Assembly (NCBI RefSeq): GCF_003207815.1
Contig: NZ_NKTX01000008.1
Coordinates: 1 to 64,000, forward strand
Direction of reading: 5' to 3'
DNA length: 64,000 bases
Origin: Komagataeibacter oboediens
GTDB taxonomy: Bacteria; Pseudomonadota; Alphaproteobacteria; Acetobacterales; Acetobacteraceae
Positions 7,441 through 16,210 of the stretch are shown here, piece after piece. Position numbers and translations under genes: made by a program. The stretch's first letter is position 1. Each line of letters opens with the position of its first letter. Below the pieces are notes generated by a model. It was given only the letters and a program-made list of their open reading frames with translations. It did no database searches and had not been told where the DNA came from.

Positions 7441-8550
7441 ATGACCTTTCCCTTCGAAGCACTGGCCGCCTGCCGCGCGGAACTGGAAGCGGAAGCCAGC
7501 GCGGGCGACGCGCAGGCAACCTTTCCGGCCGCGGGGCTGCAACGCCTGCGGCAGCTGGGGGTGCTGGCGGCGGCGCTGCCGCGCGTGCATGGCGGGCTGG
7601 GCCTTGGCACGGAACCGCACGGGGCGGCGGGCCTGCTGCACATGCTGCGGCTGGTGGGCCAGGGCAGCATGGCGCTTGGCCGCGTGGTGGACGGGCATGT
7701 CAACGCCATCCGCCTGGTCTGCCTGTACGGCACGTCCGCGCAGGTGGCCCGCATTGCGCAGGATGTGCATGACGACGCGCTGTACGGCCTGTGGGTAACC
7801 GATGGCGCGACCCCGCTGCGTATGGAACAGGCCGCGGGCGGGCTGATGCTGCATGGGGGGAAGGCCTTTGCCTCGGCCGCGCGGCAGGCGACCCATGCGC
7901 TTGTCACCGCACGGGCGGAACGGGATACGACCCGGATGCTGCTGGTGGCGCTGGATGAAGGCCGCACCGTGCAGGCCGGGGGCGCGGGCCTTGCGGGCAT
8001 GCGTGGGGCGGGCACGGGACAGTGCGACCTGACCGGCATGGCCGTGCTGCCGGCCGCCATGGTGGGGCAGCCGGGGGATTACCTGCGCCAGCCCGAATTC
8101 TCGGCCGGGGCATGGCGGGGCATGGCCGTGGCGCTGGGCGGTATCGAACGGCTGAGCGCGCTTCTGCGCAGCCAGCTTGCCACGCGTGGCCGGGCGGCGG
8201 CCCCCGCGCAGCAGGCCCGTATTGGCCGGGCCCTGATCGCGGCGGAAACCGCCCTGCTATGGACCCGCCGCGCCGCCCGGATGGCCAGCGGGCAGGACCA
8301 GGTGGATGCAGGCGACATTGCCGCCACCGTCAACCTTGGGCGTCTGGCGGTGGAACGCGCGGGACTGGAGGTGATCGAACTGGTCGAACGTGGGCTGGGG
8401 CTGTCCGCCTTCGTGCGTGGCAACGTGGTCGAGCGGCTGGTGCGCGATCTTGCCACCTACCTGCGCCAGCCCGCCCCGGACGAGACATTGTGCGAAGCCG
8501 CCGCCTGGTTCACCCACCGCGACCTGCCCCAGCCGGACGTCCGGCCATGA
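7441..8550 (+). CDS. Acyl-CoA dehydrogenase-like flavoprotein
   Basis: A 369-residue protein with weak but recognisable acyl-CoA dehydrogenase architecture. It has an N-terminal helical domain with LAAALPRVHGGLGLG, a middle domain with YGLWVTDG and a C-terminal four-helix domain ending in VRGNVVERLVRDL. It is shorter than classical ACADs and lacks an obvious catalytic glutamate, like DszC-type or biosynthetic ACAD-like enzymes. Its stop overlaps the next start (ATGA), so it is the first gene of a three-gene transcript with a deacetylase and a methyltransferase. This context suggests modification of a carrier- or sugar-linked intermediate rather than fatty-acid oxidation. Confidence 0.75.
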   Translation: MTFPFEALAACRAELEAEASAGDAQATFPAAGLQRLRQLGVLAAALPRVHGGLGLGTEPHGAAGLLHMLRLVGQGSMALGRVVDGHVNAIRLVCLYGTSAQVARIAQDVHDDALYGLWVTDGATPLRMEQAAGGLMLHGGKAFASAARQATHALVTARAERDTTRMLLVALDEGRTVQAGGAGLAGMRGAGTGQCDLTGMAVLPAAMVGQPGDYLRQPEFSAGAWRGMAVALGGIERLSALLRSQLATRGRAAAPAQQARIGRALIAAETALLWTRRAARMASGQDQVDAGDIAATVNLGRLAVERAGLEVIELVERGLGLSAFVRGNVVERLVRDLATYLRQPAPDETLCEAAAWFTHRDLPQPDVRP

Positions 8551-9275
8551 AGGCCGCCACCATGCATGCCGCCCTGCGCGAGCTGCCGCTTGCCCCGCTT
8601 TCGGCCATTGCGCCGGGCACCGTAATGGTCCTTGCCCCGCACCCCGATGATGAAAGCCTGGGCTGCGGGGGGCTGATCGCCGCCTGCTGTGCCGCGGGCA
8701 TGCCGCCCGTTGTCGTCATCATGACCGATGGAGCAGCATCCCACCCCAATTCGCGCCAGTGGCCCGCCCCCCGGTTGCGGGCAAAGCGCCAGCAGGAAGC
8801 CCGCAATGCGGTGGCCTGCCTTGGCCTGCCGCCCGACCGGCTGGTTTTCCTTGGCCTGCCCGATGCCGCCGCCCCGCATGACGGGCCGGTGTTTGCGGAT
8901 ATGGCGACGCGACTGGCCCATCTGGCCACGGCACGGGGCTGCACCACGCTGCTTGTGCCATGGCGGGCGGACCCGCATTGCGATCATGAAGCGGCATGGA
9001 AAATGGGTGTGGCGGTGCAGCGCCTGTGTGGCGCAACGCTGCTGGCCTATCCCGTATGGGGATGGCTGCTGCCTGATGAGATGGATCTGGACCACGCCCC
9101 GCCACGGGGCCTGCGGCTGGACATTACCGCCCACCGCGCGACCAAGGCCCGGGCGATCGGCATGCATGAAAGCCAGTACGGCGGCCTGATTACCGATGAC
9201 CCGGACGGGTTCCACCTGCCTGACCGCCTGCTGGACGCGCTGGTGACGGATTACGAGGTCTTTGTCCAGCCATGA
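8547..9275 (+). CDS. PIG-L family deacetylase
   Basis: A 242-residue protein of the LmbE/PIG-L family of zinc-dependent N-acetylglucosaminyl deacetylases. The metal-binding APHPDDESLGCGG motif starts at about residue 29, and the second motif PWRADPHCDHEAAW supplies the third metal ligand. The ATG overlaps the upstream stop and its own TGA overlaps the next ATG, so translation is probably coupled across all three genes. In the family such enzymes remove N-acetyl groups from amino-sugar conjugates; with a methyltransferase and a glycosyltransferase adjacent, it probably works on a glycoconjugate. No export signal is seen. Confidence 0.85.
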   Translation: MKAATMHAALRELPLAPLSAIAPGTVMVLAPHPDDESLGCGGLIAACCAAGMPPVVVIMTDGAASHPNSRQWPAPRLRAKRQQEARNAVACLGLPPDRLVFLGLPDAAAPHDGPVFADMATRLAHLATARGCTTLLVPWRADPHCDHEAAWKMGVAVQRLCGATLLAYPVWGWLLPDEMDLDHAPPRGLRLDITAHRATKARAIGMHESQYGGLITDDPDGFHLPDRLLDALVTDYEVFVQP

Positions 9276-9892
9276 GCCCCCCAAGCTGGTCACGGACAGT
9301 TTTCGAACGCCTGCACAGACGTCGCCCCGACCCGTGGGGCGTGGGAACACGGGCGTATGAACATGACAAATACCGCCAGACGCTGGCGGTGCTGTCGGGC
9401 AGGCATTTCAGCTTCGCGCTGGAACTGGGGTGTTCGATCGGCATGATGACGGCGCGACTGGCGCGGCGGTGTGAACGGGTGCTGGCGGTGGACGTGGCCG
9501 AGGCCGCGCTGGAACGCGCGCGCCGCCGCTGCGCGGGGCTGAATGGGGTATCGTTTTACCGGGGGCAGGTGCCGGACGGGTTCCCGCCGCTGCCCGCGCG
9601 GGCGTGCGACCTGATCGTGGTATCGGAAATGCTGTATTTCCTTTCCCGCCGTGACATCCGCCGCCTTGCCGCCCACTGCCTGCGGGTGCGGCAGGCAGGC
9701 GCCCCGATCGTACTGGTCAACTGGACCGGGCCAACCGATACGCCCTGCACCGGGGATGAGGCCGCCCGCCATTTCATAAACGCCTGCCGCGCCGGCGGGC
9801 TGCATGTGACCCATGCACGGCGGTACCCGCGCTACCGGCTGGATGTCGTCAACGGACCGGATAGCGCGCCCCCGGTAACGGACCCGACGTAA
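9272..9892 (+). CDS. NodS-like SAM-dependent methyltransferase
   Basis: A 206-residue class I methyltransferase. Motif I is FALELGCSIGMMTARLA at about residues 48-64, followed by VLAVDVAEAAL (motif II acid) and DLIVVSEMLYFL (motif IV). The overall pattern, including WGVGTRAYEHDKYRQTL at the start, resembles NodS, which N-methylates the deacetylated amino sugar of Nod factors. Following a PIG-L deacetylase this suggests sequential N-deacetylation and N-methylation. The last 61 bp overlap the 3' end of the convergent glycosyltransferase gene. Confidence 0.8.
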   Translation: MSPPSWSRTVFERLHRRRPDPWGVGTRAYEHDKYRQTLAVLSGRHFSFALELGCSIGMMTARLARRCERVLAVDVAEAALERARRRCAGLNGVSFYRGQVPDGFPPLPARACDLIVVSEMLYFLSRRDIRRLAAHCLRVRQAGAPIVLVNWTGPTDTPCTGDEAARHFINACRAGGLHVTHARRYPRYRLDVVNGPDSAPPVTDPT

Positions 9893-10983
9893 GGCAATGC
9901 GCACGACGGCGTGGCCAGCAGGCCGCGCACGATCCGCCGCGCCTCATCAATGTACATGGGCAGGTCAGCCCGCCGGACGGGCATGCGCCGCAGTTCCGGG
10001 CTGAGCGTCTCCAGCCTGTCCCATGCCATGCCCATGAACCGGCCACGCGCCATATGCGCCACGGTGGCGACCGGCAGGCGCAGCAGGGCCGCAAGCCCGT
10101 CCGCCGCGTCATGCCACGCATCGCCCCCCGGTGGCAGGCCCCGCAACCCGCGCAGTGCCGCCCGCGCCCGCGCGCGCCGCAGGCAGGTGCGTGGGGGTTC
10201 AAGGCTGTCATCCAGCATCTCGTCCTGCCGCACCATGCGCCGCGCCATGGTATCGGCCATGCCGCCACGCGCCCGCCCGTCAATGCGGCCCGAAACGCTG
10301 ACCATGACATCGGGCGCATGGCGGATCGTGGCATCCACCTGCCGCAGGGCGCGGATGAACCCGCGATCTTCACCCAGCGGCAGGGCAGGGATACCCCCGG
10401 CGCGCCGCCATGCGGCCACGCGCACGGCAATGCTGGCGCCGGAATGTTCCGTATGGCGTGGCCATGGATCATGCGGGTCGGGATCGCTCAGGTCATGGAT
10501 ACGGTCCAGCATGGTGGCATAGGCGGTTTCCATCCGGTCATCATCATGCAGGTGCGCGGGAATGATCCGTGCGTCTGCCGGGTCGATCAGGGCGCGGCCA
10601 CAGACCGCATCGGCACCCGCGTCAAACGCCGCAAGGGTATTGGCCAGCCAGTCGGGCGCGACGCGGCCATCGGCATCGGTTGTCAGCACGATGCCGTCCG
10701 GTTCGGCCAGGGCCGCGGCAATCTGCATGGCCGCACGCCGGGCCGTACCCGCATGGGCCACGGGCGGGGCATAGCTGCGTTCGGCCACGATCACGCCGAA
10801 GGGCAGGGACGTGGCAAGGGCGCGGACCGCGCCACGCGTATCATCGGTACAGTTGTTGAGCAGCAGGACCACATGGCCCGGACAGGCCCCCTGCTGCGCG
10901 GCAAGGGCACGCAGGCAGGGACCAATACGCTGTGCTTCGTTTCGCACCGGGATCGCCACGACGGGGGGGCGGGCAGGCGGCAT
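9832..10983 (-). CDS. Family 2 glycosyltransferase
   Basis: A 383-residue GT-A glycosyltransferase. It opens with VVAIPVRNEAQRIGPCL, typical of GT2, has the nucleotide-metal DxD-like TTDADG at about residue 105, and a central acceptor region with the LGEDRGF motif. The C-terminal 150 residues are Arg-rich and helical. I chose the ATG at 10983 (AGGTG upstream, fold starts at once) rather than 11154. It is convergent with, and overlaps, the methyltransferase. With ACAD-like, PIG-L and NodS-like genes it forms a four-gene set that I infer modifies one glycoconjugate; the product is unknown. Confidence 0.8.
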   Translation of the reverse strand: MPPARPPVVAIPVRNEAQRIGPCLRALAAQQGACPGHVVLLLNNCTDDTRGAVRALATSLPFGVIVAERSYAPPVAHAGTARRAAMQIAAALAEPDGIVLTTDADGRVAPDWLANTLAAFDAGADAVCGRALIDPADARIIPAHLHDDDRMETAYATMLDRIHDLSDPDPHDPWPRHTEHSGASIAVRVAAWRRAGGIPALPLGEDRGFIRALRQVDATIRHAPDVMVSVSGRIDGRARGGMADTMARRMVRQDEMLDDSLEPPRTCLRRARARAALRGLRGLPPGGDAWHDAADGLAALLRLPVATVAHMARGRFMGMAWDRLETLSPELRRMPVRRADLPMYIDEARRIVRGLLATPSCALPYVGSVTGGALSGPLTTSSR

Positions 10984-11819
10984 GGGGCACCTGTTGGAAA
11001 GGGAAACGGTAAACGCCACGCAGGCCGGAACAGTTGCAGGCAATATGACAGAGTGTTGCCCACGGCCACAGGCACCGTTTTGGGGCCGGATCACGCGTGG
11101 GCGTGCTGTCGCGGCTGTCGCGACCCGTCCGGGCCACGCGGTTGCCCTTGCCATGCATGTGTCATGCGCGCACAGGCAGGCCGGTTATGCAACACCGTGC
11201 AGATCCCGCAACTGATGGCGGAAAGCCACGGCAGGTGCCCGGAAACATGTACTGCGCTTCAGGAATGACATGAAACAACTCATTGATAAAAATTGTTTTT
11301 TGTGTCGCCACTTCTCCGGACAGGCGGCGCTTCGGGACGGTTTTTGAAACATGACTGCCCGATGCCGTCCGGGCGTCCCTTCCAGACGGCAGTTTTCCGG
11401 TCCCGGACAGTGGGGCATGCCTGCGCGGCAGGTGTCGGCTGACATGTGGAAAGGTTCCCTGTTAACGTATTTTTTATTTATCCGGTTCCGAAGTTTATAA
11501 ACTATACTTCATAAAATATTGGAAATAATAACGAATACTCCATGTCATGAATATTATTTTAAGTCTTATCTGTTCATAGTTTGTAAAAAAACACTGTATC
11601 TGTCGTTTCAGGCAGATGCCGCATGACCCCATGCCGGCCCGCCCGTTACCGATCCCGCCGGAGTGCTGCCCCATGCCCGTCACGCCCAACATGACCCGCA
11701 GGCCCTAGTTCCGTCCCACGCGCGCGTGGGACCGTAAAAACCGATCAATGCAATAAAAACCGCATGCCAATACTGTGGGGCATTCCCGTAGTGCTGCGCG
11801 GTTATTCGTAATACAGGGA
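10984..11819. other. Long intergenic region ahead of the RND operon
   Basis: No credible gene. The first 480 bases are GC-rich; 11460-11620 is strongly AT-rich and contains a perfect 12-bp palindrome AGTTTATAAACT (11492-11503) and several TATAAT-like hexamers. A 20-bp palindrome follows at 11713. This could be a promoter region or host a small RNA, but I see no defined RNA fold. Confidence 0.4.
11713..11732. promoter_or_regulatory. Perfect 20-bp palindrome upstream of the RND operon
   Basis: GTCCCACGCGCGCGTGGGAC is self-complementary over all 20 bases and lies 100 bp upstream of the pump start. It could be the operator of a dimeric regulator controlling the efflux operon, or a hairpin terminating an upstream transcript. 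No T-run follows; no regulator gene is adjacent on this side. Confidence 0.45.
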
Positions 11820-11831
11820 ATGATCCACCCC

Positions 11832-14800
11832 ATGAACGCCATCGTAGTGACCGCACTACGTCGGCCCTATACCTTCGTGGTGCTGTCGATCCTTATTGTG
11901 GTCTTTGGCATCATGTCGGTATTGCGCACGCCGACGGATGTGTTCCCCAACATAAAAATTCCGGTCGTATCCGTTGTCTGGACCTATGGCGGCATGCTGC
12001 CGGAGGAATTCGCGGGACGTATCATATACAATTACGAACTGATGGTGACCTCGACCGTCGAGGGCATCGAACATATGGAAAGCAGTTCGTATTACGGGCG
12101 CGGCATCGTCAACATATACTTCCAGCCCGGCACCGATATTGGCAAGGCGGAAGCGGAAGTGACCGCCATTTCACAGACGGTCATCAAACAGCTGCCCGAA
12201 AACATCCCGTCACCCATGGTGATGAGCCTCGACGCCTCCTCCGTGCCGGTGCTCACACTTCAGGTTACGTCCGACAAGCAGACGCCATCGGACCTGTTCA
12301 AGCTGGCGATGATCCGCGTGCGCCCGTTGCTGGTGACCGTTCCGGGCGCGGTGGTGCCGCAGGCCTATGGCGGCATGGACAGTTTTGTCATGGTGGCGCT
12401 GAACCAGCAGCAGCTTCAGGCGCACCACCTGTCGGCCATGGACGTGCAGAACGCCCTGCGCGGGCAGAATATCGTGCTGCCCGCGGGCGACCAGAAAATC
12501 TCGGCCACCGACTGGATGGTGCAGACCAACGCCACCCCGCGTTCCATGAAGGAACTGGGTGATATTCCCGTCAAGCGCGTGGGCAATGCCGTGATCTATG
12601 TCCATGACGTGGCGGAGGTCTATCGCGGCGGCCACCCGCAGACCAACCTCGTGCTGGTAAAGGGCAAGCAGGGGGTGGAAATCGTCGTGATGAAAAGCGG
12701 CGACGCCTCGACGCTGGATGTCGTGGCCGGGGCCAAGGCGCTGCTGCCGCGCATACAGAGACTGCTGCCGCCGGATGTGAAGGTCAGCATACTGGGCGAT
12801 GCCTCTGTCTTCGTTAAGGATTCCATTTTCGACGTCGTGCGCGAAATGCTGACGGCGGCCGCCCTGACCGGCATGGTGGTACTGCTGTTCCTGGGGTCGT
12901 GGCGGCCGACGGTCATCATCGCCACCTCCATCCCGCTGGCGATCCTGTGCGCGATCACCGGCCTGCACTGGGCGGGGCAGACGATCAACGTCATGACGCT
13001 GGGCGGTCTGGCGCTGGCGGTAGGCATACTGGTGGATGACGCCACGGTGATGATCGAGAACATCGACGCGCATCTGGAAATGGGCAAGACGCTGGAACCC
13101 GCGATCATTGACGCGGCGAACCAGATCGTCATTCCCACCTTTGTCGCCACCACCTGCATCTGCATTGTCTGGCTGCCGCTGTTTGGCCTGAGCGGGGTTG
13201 CAGGCTGGCTGTTCATGCCCATGGCCGAAGCCATCATCTTCGCCATGATCGCGTCCTTCATCCTGTCGCGCACGCTGGTGCCGACCATGGCCAAATACCT
13301 GCTGGCCGGTCACAGCGTGGCGGGGCATGGGGATTCCCACCACTGCCAGCCGCAGGTCCATAACCTGCAATACCCCCGGCGCCTGCCCGAACGCTTCCAG
13401 CAGGCGTTCGAACGCGGGTTCAACAATTTCCGTGAAGGGTACGCGGGCGTGCTGGAACGCGCGATTGCAGGGCGCAGGCGCTTTGTTGCCGTGTTCCTTG
13501 GCGTCTCGGTCTGCTCGCTGGGGCTGTACCTCGTCGCGGGGCGCGATTTCTTCCCTGAAACCAAATCCGGCACCATCCAGATGCACATGCGCGCCCCGCT
13601 GGGCACCCGCATTGAAGTGGCAGGGCGCGAGGCGTCACTGGTGGAAGACCGGATCAACCAGCTGTTCCCCGGCAAGGTGGAAAGCATGATCGAAAACTGC
13701 GGCCTGCCCGAAGGGGCGCATAACCAGGCCTTCATTCCCACCCCCACCATCGGCACGCAGGACTGTGACATCACCATTGCGCTGAAGGATGAGGAAACAC
13801 CCGTATGGAATGACCGCACCATCCTGCGTCATGACCTGTCGGCACGGTTTCCCGGCACGGTGTTCACCTTCCAGCCTGCGGACCTTACGGCAAAGATCCT
13901 GAATTTCGGGTCGCCTTCACCCATCGACATCCAGATTTCCGGGCCGGACCTGCGTGACAATTACGATTATGCCCGCCTGCTGGTAAACCGCCTGCGCGCA
14001 GTCCCCGGTGCCGCCGATGTGGTGATCCAGCAGACCATGAAAACGCCGACACTGTTCGTGCAGGGCAACCGCACCTTCGGGCAGGCCACCGGCATGACGG
14101 AAGCCGACCTGGCCAATAACGAACTCATGACCCTGTCGGGCAGCCAGACGGTGGACCCGCAATACTGGCTGGATCCGGCCACGGGCATTACCTTCCCGCT
14201 GAATGTGTATGTGTCACAGGATCAGCTGACGCATTTCAACAACCTCATGACCATTCCGGTGGACAAGGGCGATGGCGACCCGCAGGGACGGCATATGCAG
14301 CTGCTGGGTGGTATCAGCAATGTCAGCGCCACCGGCACGCCGGGGCAGGTCTCGCACTTCAATTCCATGCCGGAAGTGGACATCTATGTCTCGGCCGAGG
14401 GCGCGGATCTGGGGCAGGTCACGACCGGCGTGCAGCACGTTCTGGACCAGACACATGACAGGGTGCCCTCCACCGCCGCCGTGGTGGTGCGCGGCCAGAC
14501 CGAAACCATGCGCCATGCCTATGTCGAACTGGTGTTCGGGCTGGTGGTGTCGGTGCTGCTGATCTACCTGCTGATCGTGGTCAATTTCCAGTCGTGGCTG
14601 GACCCGTTCATCATCATCACCGCATTGCCTGGCGCACTGGCGGGGATCGCGTGGGCGCTGTTCCTGACGCATACGCGGCTGTCGGTGCCGGCGCTGACCG
14701 GGGCGATCATGTGCATGGGCACGGCCACGGCCAATTCCATCCTTGTGGTGTCCTTTGCCCGTGAACGGATCGAGGAACATGGTGATGCCCTGCGCGCCGC

Positions 14801-15023
14801 GCTGGAGGCAGGCTACGGCCGCATCCGCCCGGTGCTGATGACCGCGCTGGCCATGGTGATCGGCATGGTGCCCATGGCCATGAGCAATTCCCAGAACGCG
14901 CCCTTGGGCCGCGCCGTCATTGGCGGGCTGCTGGTGGCCACCGTGTCCACGCTTCTGTTCGTGCCGTGTGTTTACGCAATCCTGCACAACCGTCCATCCC
15001 GCATCCGGGAGGAAATGAACTGA
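11832..15023 (+). CDS. RND-family efflux pump, inner-membrane permease
   Basis: A 1063-residue RND transporter that drives proton-coupled export through a tripartite pump. It has the expected order: TM1 (residues about 13-31), first periplasmic loop, TM2-6, a long cytoplasmic loop near 500, TM7, second periplasmic loop, TM8-12. TM4 carries the proton-relay pair in GGLALAVGILVDDATVMIEN (about 394-413). The ATG at 11832 gives the standard N-terminus; another at 11820 is possible since the only AGGGA lies at 11814. The sequence is closer to uncharacterised AcrB/MdtB-like pumps than to CusA (no Met relay). MFP and OMF genes follow with overlapping starts. Confidence 0.9.
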   Translation: MNAIVVTALRRPYTFVVLSILIVVFGIMSVLRTPTDVFPNIKIPVVSVVWTYGGMLPEEFAGRIIYNYELMVTSTVEGIEHMESSSYYGRGIVNIYFQPGTDIGKAEAEVTAISQTVIKQLPENIPSPMVMSLDASSVPVLTLQVTSDKQTPSDLFKLAMIRVRPLLVTVPGAVVPQAYGGMDSFVMVALNQQQLQAHHLSAMDVQNALRGQNIVLPAGDQKISATDWMVQTNATPRSMKELGDIPVKRVGNAVIYVHDVAEVYRGGHPQTNLVLVKGKQGVEIVVMKSGDASTLDVVAGAKALLPRIQRLLPPDVKVSILGDASVFVKDSIFDVVREMLTAAALTGMVVLLFLGSWRPTVIIATSIPLAILCAITGLHWAGQTINVMTLGGLALAVGILVDDATVMIENIDAHLEMGKTLEPAIIDAANQIVIPTFVATTCICIVWLPLFGLSGVAGWLFMPMAEAIIFAMIASFILSRTLVPTMAKYLLAGHSVAGHGDSHHCQPQVHNLQYPRRLPERFQQAFERGFNNFREGYAGVLERAIAGRRRFVAVFLGVSVCSLGLYLVAGRDFFPETKSGTIQMHMRAPLGTRIEVAGREASLVEDRINQLFPGKVESMIENCGLPEGAHNQAFIPTPTIGTQDCDITIALKDEETPVWNDRTILRHDLSARFPGTVFTFQPADLTAKILNFGSPSPIDIQISGPDLRDNYDYARLLVNRLRAVPGAADVVIQQTMKTPTLFVQGNRTFGQATGMTEADLANNELMTLSGSQTVDPQYWLDPATGITFPLNVYVSQDQLTHFNNLMTIPVDKGDGDPQGRHMQLLGGISNVSATGTPGQVSHFNSMPEVDIYVSAEGADLGQVTTGVQHVLDQTHDRVPSTAAVVVRGQTETMRHAYVELVFGLVVSVLLIYLLIVVNFQSWLDPFIIITALPGALAGIAWALFLTHTRLSVPALTGAIMCMGTATANSILVVSFARERIEEHGDALRAALEAGYGRIRPVLMTALAMVIGMVPMAMSNSQNAPLGRAVIGGLLVATVSTLLFVPCVYAILHNRPSRIREEMN

Positions 15024-16210
15024 TGTCCACCCAGAAAAACCGAAAAGTCGTCATGCTGGCCGGTGCCGCCGTTGTCGTGGGGTGGTGCGGTTACCTGCTG
15101 GTCGGGCGCGTGCAGCATGCAGCCGCCCTGCGGCGGGAGGCCGCTGTCGCCTCCGTACCCGATGTCATGGTCATCTCGCCCCGGCGCGAGGCACGTCATG
15201 TCAGCCTCGACCTGCCTGGCACGATCGATGCGTGGTACCAGGCCCCCATCTACCCGCAGGCGTCCGGTTACGTGCGCATGTGGTACAAGGATTACGGCGC
15301 ACGGGTGGCCGCGGGCGACGTGCTGGCCGAAATCAACACCCCCGGCCTTGATGCGCAGTTCGCGCAGGCGCAGGCCGACCTTCAGTCGTCACAGGCGAAA
15401 TACGACCTTGCGGTGGTGACGGCCCAGCGCTGGCGGCTGATGGGCAAGTCGCAGGCGGTGTCGGGGCAGTCCGTATCCGTGCAGGACGCGAACGAGAAAT
15501 CCGCCGCTGCCGACCTGGAGGCCGCGCGGCATAACCTTGACCGTTATGCCGCCCTTGAACGTTTCAAGATCATTGTCGCCCCGTTTGACGGCGTGGTGAC
15601 GCAGCGCGACATCAACGTGGGCGACTACGTGCACGAAGGCGGCGGCAACCTGAACGCCACGGGGGCGGCCAGTGAACTGTTCAGCGTGGCGGATACGCAC
15701 CAGATGCGGCTGTTCGTCTCGATCCCTGAAAACATGTCCTACATCCTGCAGCCCGGGCTGCAGGCCAGCGTGCAGGTGCCGCAGTTCCCCGACCGCCGGT
15801 TCGAGGCGAAGTTCCTGACCGTATCGGGCGGCTACGACCCCGACACCCGCACCAGCGTGAGCGAGTTCGTGATCGACAACACCGACCATGCCCTGTGGCC
15901 CGGCACCTTTGCCGCCGTCACCCTGACCGCGCCTGAACAGGCCGCCCACCAGACCATTCCCACCGGCGCGCTGGTATTTCAGGAACACGGCATGCAGGTG
16001 GCCGTGGTGGATGGGCAGAACCATGCACATTTCCACGATATTACCGTGGGCCGCATGGGCGACGGGGCGACGCAGGTGCTGTCGGGCATATCCCCCGATG
16101 ACCGGATCATCGACAACCCGCCTGCCGACCTGCTGGATGGCGAGAGCGTGCGCGTGGTCCAGCCCGTGGCCGGCTACAGCAGCGATACCGATGAAAAGGA
16201 CGATGAATGA
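15023..16210 (+). CDS. RND efflux membrane fusion (adaptor) protein
   Basis: A 395-residue HlyD/AcrA-type adaptor linking the RND permease to the outer-membrane channel. A single N-terminal membrane anchor (about residues 10-27) is followed by a biotinyl-lipoyl half (PQASGYVRMWYKDYGARVAAGDVLAEI), a Gln/Ala-rich hairpin coiled coil (about 110-180) and the second lipoyl half (APFDGVVTQRDINVGDYV). The beta-barrel domain carries the LWPGTFAAVTL signature. Its ATG overlaps the permease stop (TGATG) with GGAGG 11-15 nt upstream, so it is translated from the same message. Confidence 0.9.
   Translation: MSTQKNRKVVMLAGAAVVVGWCGYLLVGRVQHAAALRREAAVASVPDVMVISPRREARHVSLDLPGTIDAWYQAPIYPQASGYVRMWYKDYGARVAAGDVLAEINTPGLDAQFAQAQADLQSSQAKYDLAVVTAQRWRLMGKSQAVSGQSVSVQDANEKSAAADLEAARHNLDRYAALERFKIIVAPFDGVVTQRDINVGDYVHEGGGNLNATGAASELFSVADTHQMRLFVSIPENMSYILQPGLQASVQVPQFPDRRFEAKFLTVSGGYDPDTRTSVSEFVIDNTDHALWPGTFAAVTLTAPEQAAHQTIPTGALVFQEHGMQVAVVDGQNHAHFHDITVGRMGDGATQVLSGISPDDRIIDNPPADLLDGESVRVVQPVAGYSSDTDEKDDE

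Noticed and set aside
11185-11445. Minus-strand ORF of 86 codons before the RND operon
   Set aside because: No ribosome site, Arg/Cys-rich random-like composition and no recognisable domain.
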